DNA from: Chloroflexota bacterium
GTDB taxonomy: Bacteria; Chloroflexota; Anaerolineae; Ardenticatenales; Ardenticatenaceae
Direction: 5' to 3'
Length of the DNA: 6,741 bases
Assembly: GCA_003520455.1 (NCBI GenBank)
Contig: DOUV01000057.1
Span: forward strand, 1 to 6,741
The translations under genes and the position numbers were made by a program. The notes beneath the pieces were generated by a model that did not search any database, was not told where the DNA came from, and saw nothing but the letters and a program-made list of their open reading frames with translations. Positions 1 through 6,112 of the stretch are shown here, one piece after another. Position 1 is the stretch's first letter, and each line of letters opens with the position of its first letter.

Positions 1-86
1 AAAAAGTCTCAGCAGCCTAGAATTTTACTTTTCCACCTTTCGAATTGACCGTGTTACTCTCGATTCTTGTCATCTGGCGCCTCTAG

Positions 87-142
87 GGACAACGATAACA
101 AGATCGCACTGTTGTCCGCTTTCAGCGCCAAAAACTGTTATC
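87..142. repeat. Interleaved short inverted repeats downstream of the dehydrogenase gene
   Basis: GGACAAC (87-93) is the perfect inverse complement of GTTGTCC (111-117), and the adjoining GATAACA (94-100) is the perfect inverse complement of TGTTATC (136-142). The order A-B-A'-B' would allow either a simple hairpin or an H-type pseudoknot in the transcript beyond the dehydrogenase stop. No T-run follows on the minus strand, so it is not a standard intrinsic terminator. No gene is seen in bases 1-168. Confidence 0.3.
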
Positions 143-168
143 TACTCCCGAGGCTCTGTCCTAAAGAA

Positions 169-1197
169 TCACGGAACCAGCACCACTTTGCCGAACTGTT
201 TTTGACTCATCAGATACTGCTGCGCCTCACGCGCTTGCTGCAGAGGAAACACTCTATCCACAAGTGGCCTGACCCGACCCTGCCACACTGAATTCATCAC
301 TTTCTGGAAGTCCAAAGGCGTGCCTCCAGTAGATCCTATCACCTTGATCTGCTTCCAAAGGATGGTTCCCAAGTCGGCCGGCGGGTTTGCTCCGCATAAT
401 GTCGCACATATCACGATGCGTCCGCCCCTACGAACGCAGTTCACGCTCCGTTGCCACGTATCACCGGCCAGGGTCTGGAACACGACATCGACGCCTCGGC
501 CACCCGTATGATCCAACACCACCTCGTCAAAAGCGTCCTTGGAGGCGTCAATCACGAAATCGGCACCGATCTCTCTAATACGCTGTAATTTCGTTGAAGA
601 GGTTGTTGTAGCGAAGACCGTCGCACCAGCGAGCTTTGCAACTTGTACAGCGGCACTCGATACGCCTCCGCTGGCTCCCAGAATCAGAACGTTTTCGCCC
701 TCGCGGACTTCCGCCCGGTTGATCAGCATGCGGAAGGCTGTTGTAAAGGCTAGAGGTACTGCAGCTGCAGCTTCAAATGGAAAACCATCTGGCATTTCCA
801 TGACATTCTGCGCCGGAACCGCCACATACTCGGCATAGCCGCCGTGTCGCTGCCATCCAATCACGGTATAATGTAAGCACATGCTTTGCTCGCCTTGGAG
901 ACAGAACTCGCACCGGCCACAGAAGATACGAGGATTGACGACCACTCGTTCCCCACCTTGGAATCCTTCTACTTCGGGCCCAAGCTTGGCAATTACCCCA
1001 GAGATGTCCGACCCGGGAATATGTGGCAGGGGGATAGGAGTCTCAGTCTCACCCAAGCGGGCAAGGATATCGAGTCGGTTGAGAGCACAAGCGTGCACCT
1101 GTACGAGAACTTCGCCCGGCCTGGGCTGCGGATCGGGTATCTCCGCATAGACAAGATTCTCCAGGTCGCCATGCTGGTGAAATAGCATTGCCTTCAT
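169..1197 (-). CDS. Zinc-binding medium-chain dehydrogenase/reductase (alcohol dehydrogenase or quinone oxidoreductase type)
   Basis: 342 residues, a full-length cytosolic NAD(P)-dependent oxidoreductase of the MDR superfamily. The N-terminal GroES-like domain (about residues 1-130) carries a structural-zinc lobe with Cys93, Cys96, Cys99 and Cys107. The Rossmann domain (about 165-300) has a GASGGVSSAAVQ motif at 174-185, whose third glycine is replaced by serine. The three usual catalytic-zinc positions look substituted: Asn40 in ALNRLD where alcohol dehydrogenases have Cys, Ser63 in GSD where they have the His of GHE, and no Cys near 149-152. This suggests quinone reductase or enoyl reductase chemistry rather than zinc-dependent alcohol oxidation (inference). 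The ATG is supported by GGGAGG at 1203-1208, five bases upstream. It follows the Lrp/AsnC gene after 173 bases with its own candidate promoter. Family call is secure; substrate unknown. Confidence 0.9.
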   Translation of the reverse strand: MKAMLFHQHGDLENLVYAEIPDPQPRPGEVLVQVHACALNRLDILARLGETETPIPLPHIPGSDISGVIAKLGPEVEGFQGGERVVVNPRIFCGRCEFCLQGEQSMCLHYTVIGWQRHGGYAEYVAVPAQNVMEMPDGFPFEAAAAVPLAFTTAFRMLINRAEVREGENVLILGASGGVSSAAVQVAKLAGATVFATTTSSTKLQRIREIGADFVIDASKDAFDEVVLDHTGGRGVDVVFQTLAGDTWQRSVNCVRRGGRIVICATLCGANPPADLGTILWKQIKVIGSTGGTPLDFQKVMNSVWQGRVRPLVDRVFPLQQAREAQQYLMSQKQFGKVVLVP

Positions 1198-1298
1198 GTC
1201 AACCTCCCGTTGCGCCCGACTGATCGCGGCCCAACCGTCCAGAAATCACGAGTGCTTCGTTTCCTGGCAAGAGCAGGTTGGCGAGGTCAAGGGATACA

Positions 1299-1328
1299 AT
1301 TACAGAAGCCCCGGATACTTTGTGTCCT
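1299..1328 (-). promoter_or_regulatory. Weak promoter candidate for the dehydrogenase gene
   Basis: On the minus strand TGTAAT (1299-1304), five of six matches to the -10 consensus, follows AGGACA (1323-1328), four of six matches to the -35 consensus, with an 18-base spacer. Transcription would start near 1292, about 95 bases before the ATG at 1197. The -35 box is overlapped by the palindrome at 1313-1327. Confidence 0.35.
1313..1327. promoter_or_regulatory. Imperfect palindrome GGATAC-TTT-GTGTCC, candidate operator of the dehydrogenase gene
   Basis: The arms pair at five of six positions around a TTT centre, total 15 bases, the size of a typical Lrp-family box. It overlaps the -35 hexamer and spacer of the promoter candidate at 1299-1328. 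A second GGATAC half-site occurs at 1292-1297, 21 bases (two helical turns) away at the predicted start site. That layout would suit repression; binding is not shown. Confidence 0.35.
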
Positions 1329-1370
1329 CTGGCTATTGATATGGACTTCTGAACATACGGGGTTCAACAC

Positions 1371-1871
1371 TCAGCCGAGGGGTACCCAGTAATTTGTTCG
1401 TTTGGCTGCGTGAAGGACAATCGAACTTCGCGACTCTCGAATCCCCTCAATCGCCCCAATTCCATCACGGATGAAGTCCAAGAACCGAGCATTGGACCGA
1501 AACCAGGCTTGGGCCAGGATATCAAACTCACCTGTCATCACGCAGACGTAGTTCACTTGAGGGAACGCTGCTAATTGGTTGGCTATCGAGTCCACTTTAT
1601 CCTTGTCTACGATCAAGAGGAGGAGGACCTCGAGTTGATAGCCTACCTTTGTGGGGTCGAGGATCGCTGCCATTTCGATAACGCCCGCGTCAATCAGACG
1701 ATCAATGCGCCTTCGCACAGTACTCTCGGAGGCATCCACCTGGCGGGCTATCTCCAGGTTGGATTGCCTACTGTCTGCCTGTAGACACATCAGAATCTGC
1801 ACATCTAGCTCGTCTAAAGACACGGTATTCCCTGTCTTGCTTCCTGTAGTAGCTGGTTGATGAAATGCCAT
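1371..1871 (-). CDS. Lrp/AsnC-family transcriptional regulator
   Basis: 166 residues, typical length for the family. Residues about 19-66 form the AsnC-type helix-turn-helix: LDELDVQIL, then SNLEIARQVDASESTVRRRI with the recognition helix around Ser48-Arg55, ending in LIDAGVI. Residues about 77-155 form the RAM ligand-binding and oligomerisation domain, including the characteristic MTGEFDILAQ stretch at 112-121. Family members form dimers or octamers, bind amino acids or related metabolites and act as local activators or repressors. About 18 polar residues precede the core, so the true start could be a little downstream; the ATG used has only a weak AGG at 1878-1880, six bases away. A strong promoter candidate lies at 1933-1960. 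It sits between the catabolic operon and the dehydrogenase and is a natural candidate regulator of either or both (inference). Ligand unknown. Confidence 0.92.
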   Translation of the reverse strand: MAFHQPATTGSKTGNTVSLDELDVQILMCLQADSRQSNLEIARQVDASESTVRRRIDRLIDAGVIEMAAILDPTKVGYQLEVLLLLIVDKDKVDSIANQLAAFPQVNYVCVMTGEFDILAQAWFRSNARFLDFIRDGIGAIEGIRESRSSIVLHAAKRTNYWVPLG

Positions 1872-1932
1872 GTTCTACCTGTCGACGGTTTACGGAGCGA
1901 TCCCCAGAAACTCGTGGCAAGCACCCTAGTAG

Positions 1933-1960
1933 ATTATACGCACTTGGCCTCTTTTGACGA
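1933..1960 (-). promoter_or_regulatory. Sigma70-type promoter candidate for the Lrp/AsnC gene
   Basis: On the minus strand an exact -10 box TATAAT (plus coordinates 1933-1938) is preceded after 16 bases by TCGTCA (1955-1960), which matches four of six bases of the -35 consensus. Transcription would begin near 1926, leaving a leader of about 55 bases before the ATG at 1871. It is well placed for the regulator gene and could also read through to the dehydrogenase. Confidence 0.6.
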
Positions 1961-1980
1961 GATGATTGCCTGCCCGTGGA

Positions 1981-2000
1981 TCACTTTTGAAAACCAGTGA
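1981..2000. promoter_or_regulatory. Dyad TCACT-N10-AGTGA upstream of the Lrp/AsnC promoter
   Basis: Five-base perfect inverted arms flank an A/T-rich ten-base centre (TTTTGAAAAC). The dyad sits about 55-74 bases upstream of the predicted start near 1926, a typical place for an Lrp/AsnC protein to bind its own control region. Short arms mean it could be chance; offered only as an operator candidate. Confidence 0.3.
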
Positions 2001-2086
2001 CAGACCAGGACCATTTCCGAGTCAACTGAAAGCTCTTGGCTTGAGCCGACGGGCGAGAGGAACCAAATGAGTTTCCCCTTACGGTG

Positions 2087-2698
2087 CTAAGTTTCCTTTG
2101 CTTCGAGCCACGTTTCGGAAAAAGCGAGGCAGCAGGATGTAGATTCGCGACCATGGAAATCCATAGCCTTGACCCGGCCTGCCACTCGCATCCCGCTGAT
2201 CGTCACAGCAGCGCTACGCGCCGGGATCAATACTGTCACTAGCACGAAGGGCCAGCGGGAGGGAGGTATCTCAGCGTAGAAAGGTTCTTGAGGATTCTCC
2301 CACCTCAGAACGATCTCCAGTCCGCCCCCTCGGATACTTTCCGTCCAGGCCTCTTTGGGATCTCCAGAGGCCTGAAAATGCTCAGCCTGGATGATGAGCA
2401 TCGTGGCATACTCGGGGCGGTCTCGAAACCCGGTATACAAGCTGACAATGTCCTCCTTCAACCAGTGCGCCAAGTCGCGATTGCCGGTCAGGCAAACACA
2501 AAGGTCCTCCGGTGCTGCGAAGCCATCCCCCTGGACATCGCAGCGTAGGAAGAGAACATGCCCCTTCCCGTAGCGGGAGTAGAGGACCCGAAAAAAGCTT
2601 GCTGCAGTGATAATTTCGGTCTCGCTCTCGTCGTACAGCCAAATGTAGGGATTCTCTCCCGTCCAATTCACCGTTTGCGAGCTCACAACTGACTTCAT
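2087..2698 (-). CDS. Uncharacterised 203-residue protein, last gene of the operon
   Basis: I do not recognise this family. It follows the amidohydrolase after 24 bases in the same direction and has purine-rich ribosome-binding sequence (AGAGGG at 2708-2713, AAGGGG at 2702-2707) before its ATG, so it is probably translated as part of the operon. No signal peptide or convincing membrane segment is visible; the hydrophobic run FVLVTVLIPA (151-160) is too short and looks like a buried beta strand. The sequence is rich in aromatic residues and predicted strands (for example YIWLYD at 18-23, HVLFLRCDV at 47-55, GLEIVLRW at 126-133), with an apparent helix at 75-90. Cysteines are at 53, 67, 69, 189 and 190, without a metal-site pattern. 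The C-terminal part, CLAFSETWLEA (190-200), looks conserved in character. It could be a beta-rich cytosolic accessory or binding protein; no function is assigned. Confidence 0.75.
   Translation of the reverse strand: MKSVVSSQTVNWTGENPYIWLYDESETEIITAASFFRVLYSRYGKGHVLFLRCDVQGDGFAAPEDLCVCLTGNRDLAHWLKEDIVSLYTGFRDRPEYATMLIIQAEHFQASGDPKEAWTESIRGGGLEIVLRWENPQEPFYAEIPPSRWPFVLVTVLIPARSAAVTISGMRVAGRVKAMDFHGRESTSCCLAFSETWLEAKET
2332..2346. repeat. Near-copy of the 1313-1327 palindrome inside the uncharacterised gene
   Basis: GGATACTTTCCGTCC matches the palindrome GGATACTTTGTGTCC at 13 of 15 positions in the same orientation. It lies within the coding region of the 203-residue protein (codons for WTESIR), so the similarity could be coincidental; the only function I can suggest is a second regulator contact site. 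Confidence 0.25.
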
Positions 2699-2722
2699 CC
2701 GCCCCTTCCCTCTTAAACCTGC

Positions 2723-4111
2723 TTATGCAATTACTTGGTACTCTACCCCACCCGCACGGGCCTCTTTCACGCCTGCAGTCGTCACCAACAGGGTCCCTCC
2801 TCTGCCTAAGACCCGGCCTCCCTCCATCACGATCCGCCCCTCGACAATGGTATGGGTCGCAACGCCGTGCAGCGGGTCGAGCACGGTCACGTCGGCATCG
2901 GCCCCCGGACCGAGATGGCCTTTATCGTTAAAACCATAGAGGTGAGCCGGAGCGATCGAAGCTTTCTGGACAAACTCCTGGATTGTAAGAGCACCAAGTC
3001 GGACTAATCCCAAACCCTTCTCAACGAGGGCATTGCGCGGGATTCCTCCCCCATCCGTACAGAGTGCAGTGACGATGAAATCGCCCTTGCTGTCCTTCGC
3101 TATGGCCAACGGGATCATGCTCGTGTACGGGTTCGCCTCGAAGCTAACGCCAGTATCAGTTCCAGCCTCTCGCCACGCCGCGTACCCTTCCTCCCCCTGA
3201 ACGAAGACGTTCTCACTGTCTCGCTCAGCGATAACCCAGGCAAAGCCATCGAGGATAGCCTGCGTGAGACCACTTTCGGTCGCCTCATAGCCGCCCTCAA
3301 CAAGCCAATTTCGTGTCACCCGACTAACCGGCACACCGTCCGTGCACAGGGCGGGCGTCCCGTTGCGAGAGAAAACGTAGGAATCGGAGGTGATGTTGGG
3401 GGAACGTTGCAACACGTCCAGAGCCTGAACGGCATCGGCGAGCGGTTCACCCGAGAGTTGACCTCGGCAGTAGGCATTCATGTGGGCCACATGCAAGCGT
3501 CGACCACCCGCCAATTCGACAGCCTCGAAGAACCCGTTGAGATCGCCAGGCGTCCGCGTCGTGCCGACATGAAAGGTGACAAAGACACCCGCCGATGCGG
3601 CCTGCTCGATCACACGCGCAGTGGCTTCAGCTGTGAGCGGAAAATGCCCGCCTAAGAGCTTGAGCGCGATGGCCCCGCCGCGGAGTGAATTCTCGATGAA
3701 TCGATCTATGTCGCTTTTGGAAGGATCGGTACTGGGTACGAAACGACCTGGCCAGACCACGTTGTGCGTTGCCACGTTGATTCCTGCGCCACGCTCGCGC
3801 AGCCCCCGGATGATCTCATCGGGTGGCCCTGCGGCGTCCACAGCCGTGGTGATCCCGGCTCGCGCCAGCATGCGGTACCCTGCCTGGCACCCGAACCAGT
3901 ACGAAAGATGAACATGCGGATCAATGAGACCTGGGAGGACCAGACGGCCGTCGACCGCAACAGTCTGGGCTGCCCGATCCACGGGCAACTCCTCGCCAAC
4001 CTCGACCACCTTCCCGCCGACAATCCCAAGATCCGCCACCCCATCCCGCTGGTTGAGCGGGTCAATGATGCGCCCCCGGCTTAACAGTAAGTCATATACT
4101 TTTGAGGCCAT
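2723..4111 (-). CDS. Metal-dependent amidohydrolase (dihydroorotase/hydantoinase/D-aminoacylase-like)
   Basis: 462 residues, full length for the amidohydrolase superfamily; cytosolic hydrolysis of an amide, cyclic amide or N-acyl bond. An N-terminal beta-sandwich strand set (DLLLSRGRIIDPLN onward) leads to the metal motif LIDPHVHLS with His66 and His68. Further candidate ligands of a two-metal site are Lys151 in ALKLLGG (possible carboxylated lysine), His181 in TFHVG, His207 or His210 in LHVAHMNAY, and Asp353 in ALCTDGGG. The segment FEANPYTSMIP (324-334) recalls the YPYTA region of N-acyl-D-amino-acid deacylases. The C-terminal sandwich GHLGPGADADVTVLDP (398-413) is typical of the superfamily. 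The start lies 5 bases after the E1 beta stop. The ATG has GGAGG 12 bases upstream, rather far, but no better start is seen. Superfamily is secure; the substrate cannot be read from sequence. Confidence 0.9.
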   Translation of the reverse strand: MASKVYDLLLSRGRIIDPLNQRDGVADLGIVGGKVVEVGEELPVDRAAQTVAVDGRLVLPGLIDPHVHLSYWFGCQAGYRMLARAGITTAVDAAGPPDEIIRGLRERGAGINVATHNVVWPGRFVPSTDPSKSDIDRFIENSLRGGAIALKLLGGHFPLTAEATARVIEQAASAGVFVTFHVGTTRTPGDLNGFFEAVELAGGRRLHVAHMNAYCRGQLSGEPLADAVQALDVLQRSPNITSDSYVFSRNGTPALCTDGVPVSRVTRNWLVEGGYEATESGLTQAILDGFAWVIAERDSENVFVQGEEGYAAWREAGTDTGVSFEANPYTSMIPLAIAKDSKGDFIVTALCTDGGGIPRNALVEKGLGLVRLGALTIQEFVQKASIAPAHLYGFNDKGHLGPGADADVTVLDPLHGVATHTIVEGRIVMEGGRVLGRGGTLLVTTAGVKEARAGGVEYQVIA

Positions 4112-4116
4112 CGATG

Positions 4117-5100
4117 TCAGAGACCTCCGGCGAGCATGATTTCGACTTTGGCGACAACGTTGTCTACGGTTGGGAGCACCCCGTTCTCTAGCGCTGGGCT
4201 GAAGGGGATTGGGACTGGGCGCGCGCCCATTCGCATAATGGGTGTATCAATATAGCCGAAGGCACCCTCGTATATGGCTGAGGCGAGCTCTCCCATGACA
4301 CCGTACCGCTCCACCGCCATATCGAGCAGCACGACGTGCCCCGTCTTCATCGCGGAGTGAACCAGTGTCTCGGTGTCCAGAGGGAAAAGGCTGCGGACGT
4401 CAATTACCTCGGCGCTGATTCCCTTTTCGGCGAGGCGGTCAGCGGCCGCGAGGCCAAGATGAACCATGCGTGCCAGCCCGATAAGTGTGACGTCGTGGCC
4501 CTCGCGCTTCACATCGGCTTTGCCCAGTGGAATGCTGTGGTCACCCTCTGGAACCGGCCCTCTATTGCTGTAGAGGCTTTTATCCTCGAAGAGGATGACC
4601 GGGTTCCGATCTCGCAAGGCGCTGATTGTCAGACCCTTGGCATCGTAGGGCGTCGCACTGACGGCGACCTTCAAACCCGGCACGTGGCAGAACCACGCGT
4701 ACAGAGTCTGGGAATGCTGGGCGGCCCCAGAGCGCGCCGGCCCGATGGTAGTGCGGACGGTTAGTGGGATTTCCACCTGACCGCCCGTCATGTACGGCAT
4801 TTTGGCCGCTTCGTTCACGATCTGGTCCATGGCCAGCGTGATGAAATCGTTGAACATGATTTCCACGACCGGTCGCATTCCCGCGATGGCCGCACCGACC
4901 GCAGCAGCCATGAGGCTCAATTCCTGGATCGGCGTGTCGCGTACGCGCTCATGACCGTACATCTCGAGCAAACCCTTGGTCACCGCAAAAATCCCGCCCC
5001 GATGGCCGATATCCTCCCCGATGAGAAAAACCCGGTCGTCACGAGCCATCTCATCGTGCAGCGCCTCCCGAATAGCCTCAGCGTACGTCAATTCCCGCAT
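4117..5100 (-). CDS. TPP-dependent 2-oxo acid/acetoin dehydrogenase E1 component, beta subunit
   Basis: 327 residues, normal length for the transketolase-like beta subunit (PdhB/AcoB/BkdA2 group). It pairs with the alpha subunit encoded directly upstream to form the alpha2beta2 E1 enzyme, which decarboxylates or cleaves the substrate and passes the acyl group to lipoyl-E2. The N-terminal pyrimidine-binding domain shows GEDIGHRGGIF (28-38) and DTPIQE with Glu60, the residue expected to contact the aminopyrimidine of TPP. QHSQ at 128-131 supplies the conserved active-site histidine. The C-terminal transketolase domain begins near 200 and includes EVIDVRSLFPLD (231-242). The ATG has AAGAGGAG at 5107-5114, six bases away, and the gap to the alpha stop is 27 bases. 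Whether the substrate is pyruvate, acetoin, a branched-chain oxo acid or something else cannot be settled; no E2 or E3 lies in the window. Confidence 0.93.
   Translation of the reverse strand: MRELTYAEAIREALHDEMARDDRVFLIGEDIGHRGGIFAVTKGLLEMYGHERVRDTPIQELSLMAAAVGAAIAGMRPVVEIMFNDFITLAMDQIVNEAAKMPYMTGGQVEIPLTVRTTIGPARSGAAQHSQTLYAWFCHVPGLKVAVSATPYDAKGLTISALRDRNPVILFEDKSLYSNRGPVPEGDHSIPLGKADVKREGHDVTLIGLARMVHLGLAAADRLAEKGISAEVIDVRSLFPLDTETLVHSAMKTGHVVLLDMAVERYGVMGELASAIYEGAFGYIDTPIMRMGARPVPIPFSPALENGVLPTVDNVVAKVEIMLAGGL
4124..4128 (-). promoter_or_regulatory. Ribosome-binding site of the amidohydrolase, inside the E1 beta 3' end
   Basis: GGAGG on the minus strand lies within the last codons of the E1 beta gene, 12 bases before the amidohydrolase ATG. 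The spacing is longer than the usual 5-9. An in-frame CTG at 4120-4118 would be only three bases from it and is not a better choice. The embedding suggests translational coupling between the two genes. Confidence 0.6.
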
Positions 5101-5127
5101 TGCCCGCTCCTCTTGGCCTGTTTCTGA

Positions 5128-6087
5128 TTAGACCAGGACGTGTTGGTCTAGTTCCTCGAGATCGGGGAATGGGCTGCTCTTCGCAAATGCTACCGCCTCT
5201 GCCATCCGCTGCCTGACATTCACAACCAGCGCATCCCTCGTCTCCGCGGTGAGAACGCCCCGTTCGAGAAGCCAGTTCTCGAACTGAAGGAGCGGATCGC
5301 GCTTGCGCCACTCCTCAATCTCTTCACGCGTGCGATAGCCGCCCGGATCCCCAACGTGGTGTCCTGTATAGCGATACGTCTCGCATTCGATGACGTACGG
5401 ACCGTTCCCGGCTCGGATCTGGGCCACCGTGGCTCTCGCCGTGTTATAGACGGTCATCACGTCCATCCCATCAATGATCTCGTACGGGATCCCGTATGGC
5501 GCGGCCCGCTCCGCAAGGCTCTTGCTAGCAGTAACCCTCTCCCACGGGGTGTACTCGCCAAACTGGTTGTTCTCACACACAAAGAGCACCGGGAGCTTCC
5601 ACAGTGAAGCTAGGTTGAGCACCTCCGAATAGATGCCCTGGTTCCCGGCGCCATCCCCAAAGAAGCCGACAGCGATCTGATGGGTCCCGCGCAGTTGCAG
5701 TGCCAAGGCGATGCCGGTCGCCAATCCCAAGCCACCGCCGACGATGCCAGTGGCTCCGACGTTGTTATGAGCCATATCTGCGACGTGCATGGTGCCACCC
5801 TTGCCCCGACAGAGCCCCGTGACCTTGCCAAGCAACTCTGCTGTCAATGCGTTCAGATCGGCGCCCTTGGCGATGCAATGGCCGTGGCCGCGGTGCGTCG
5901 AGACAATGTAATCGTCGGGTTCCAGAGCAGCCATCACGCCGACGGCGACGGCCTCTTGGCCGATACTCAGATGCGCCAGCCCCGGCATTTCTCCACGTGT
6001 GTACAAATCGAAGATGGCCTCCTCAAACAACCGAATCGTCAGCATCTGCCGGTACCAGTCTCGCAGTTGATCGTCTGGTGGCGTCAC
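5128..6087 (-). CDS. TPP-dependent 2-oxo acid/acetoin dehydrogenase E1 component, alpha subunit
   Basis: 319 residues, full length for the short PdhA/AcoA-type alpha subunit. The TPP/Mg motif starts with GDGAGNQG (144-151) and ends with Asn173-Asn174, the expected spacing. Other family landmarks are STHRGHGH (63-70), GKGGTMH (95-101), GIVGGGLGLATG (114-125) and the active-site loop YRYTGHHVGDPGGYRTREE (238-256). That loop is very like pyruvate dehydrogenase E1 alpha, but the serines phosphorylated in the mitochondrial enzyme are absent, as usual in bacteria. The start is GTG (CAC on the plus strand at 6085-6087), supported by GAAGGAG at 6094-6100, six bases upstream. It lies 25 bases after the M24 stop and 27 before the beta subunit, so the three are surely co-transcribed. 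Substrate (pyruvate versus acetoin or other) is undecided. Confidence 0.93.
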   Translation of the reverse strand: MTPPDDQLRDWYRQMLTIRLFEEAIFDLYTRGEMPGLAHLSIGQEAVAVGVMAALEPDDYIVSTHRGHGHCIAKGADLNALTAELLGKVTGLCRGKGGTMHVADMAHNNVGATGIVGGGLGLATGIALALQLRGTHQIAVGFFGDGAGNQGIYSEVLNLASLWKLPVLFVCENNQFGEYTPWERVTASKSLAERAAPYGIPYEIIDGMDVMTVYNTARATVAQIRAGNGPYVIECETYRYTGHHVGDPGGYRTREEIEEWRKRDPLLQFENWLLERGVLTAETRDALVVNVRQRMAEAVAFAKSSPFPDLEELDQHVLV

Positions 6088-6093
6088 TGTCTA

Positions 6094-6100
6094 CTCCTTC
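6094..6100 (-). promoter_or_regulatory. Ribosome-binding site fixing a GTG start for E1 alpha
   Basis: GAAGGAG on the minus strand, six bases before the GTG at 6087-6085. No in-frame ATG with comparable Shine-Dalgarno support exists nearby, and the reading begins with a typical short E1 alpha N-terminus leading into LRDWYRQMLTIRLFEE. Confidence 0.8.
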
Positions 6101-6112
6101 TGTCATCCGGGC

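Noticed and set aside
67..291. 74-residue open frame on the plus strand at the left edge
   Set aside because: TTG start, no ribosome-binding site, and most of it is antisense to the dehydrogenase 3' end.
1210..1392. 60-residue open frame on the plus strand in the dehydrogenase upstream gap
   Set aside because: TTG start without a Shine-Dalgarno sequence, and it overlaps the end of the Lrp/AsnC gene; its composition does not look like a protein.
2015..2086. Possible intrinsic terminator after the operon's last gene
   Set aside because: On the minus strand only weak, mismatched stems occur (for example GGGGAAAC with GGTTCCTC) and none is followed by a T-run.
4336..4764. 142-residue open frame on the plus strand opposite E1 beta
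   Set aside because: Fully antisense to E1 beta with no recognisable motif or ribosome-binding site; a shadow frame.
5334..5374. Phosphorylation loop of mitochondrial-type pyruvate dehydrogenase in E1 alpha
   Set aside because: The loop GHHVGDPGGYR resembles the eukaryotic one but lacks the target serines, which is normal in bacterial enzymes, so no kinase control is proposed.
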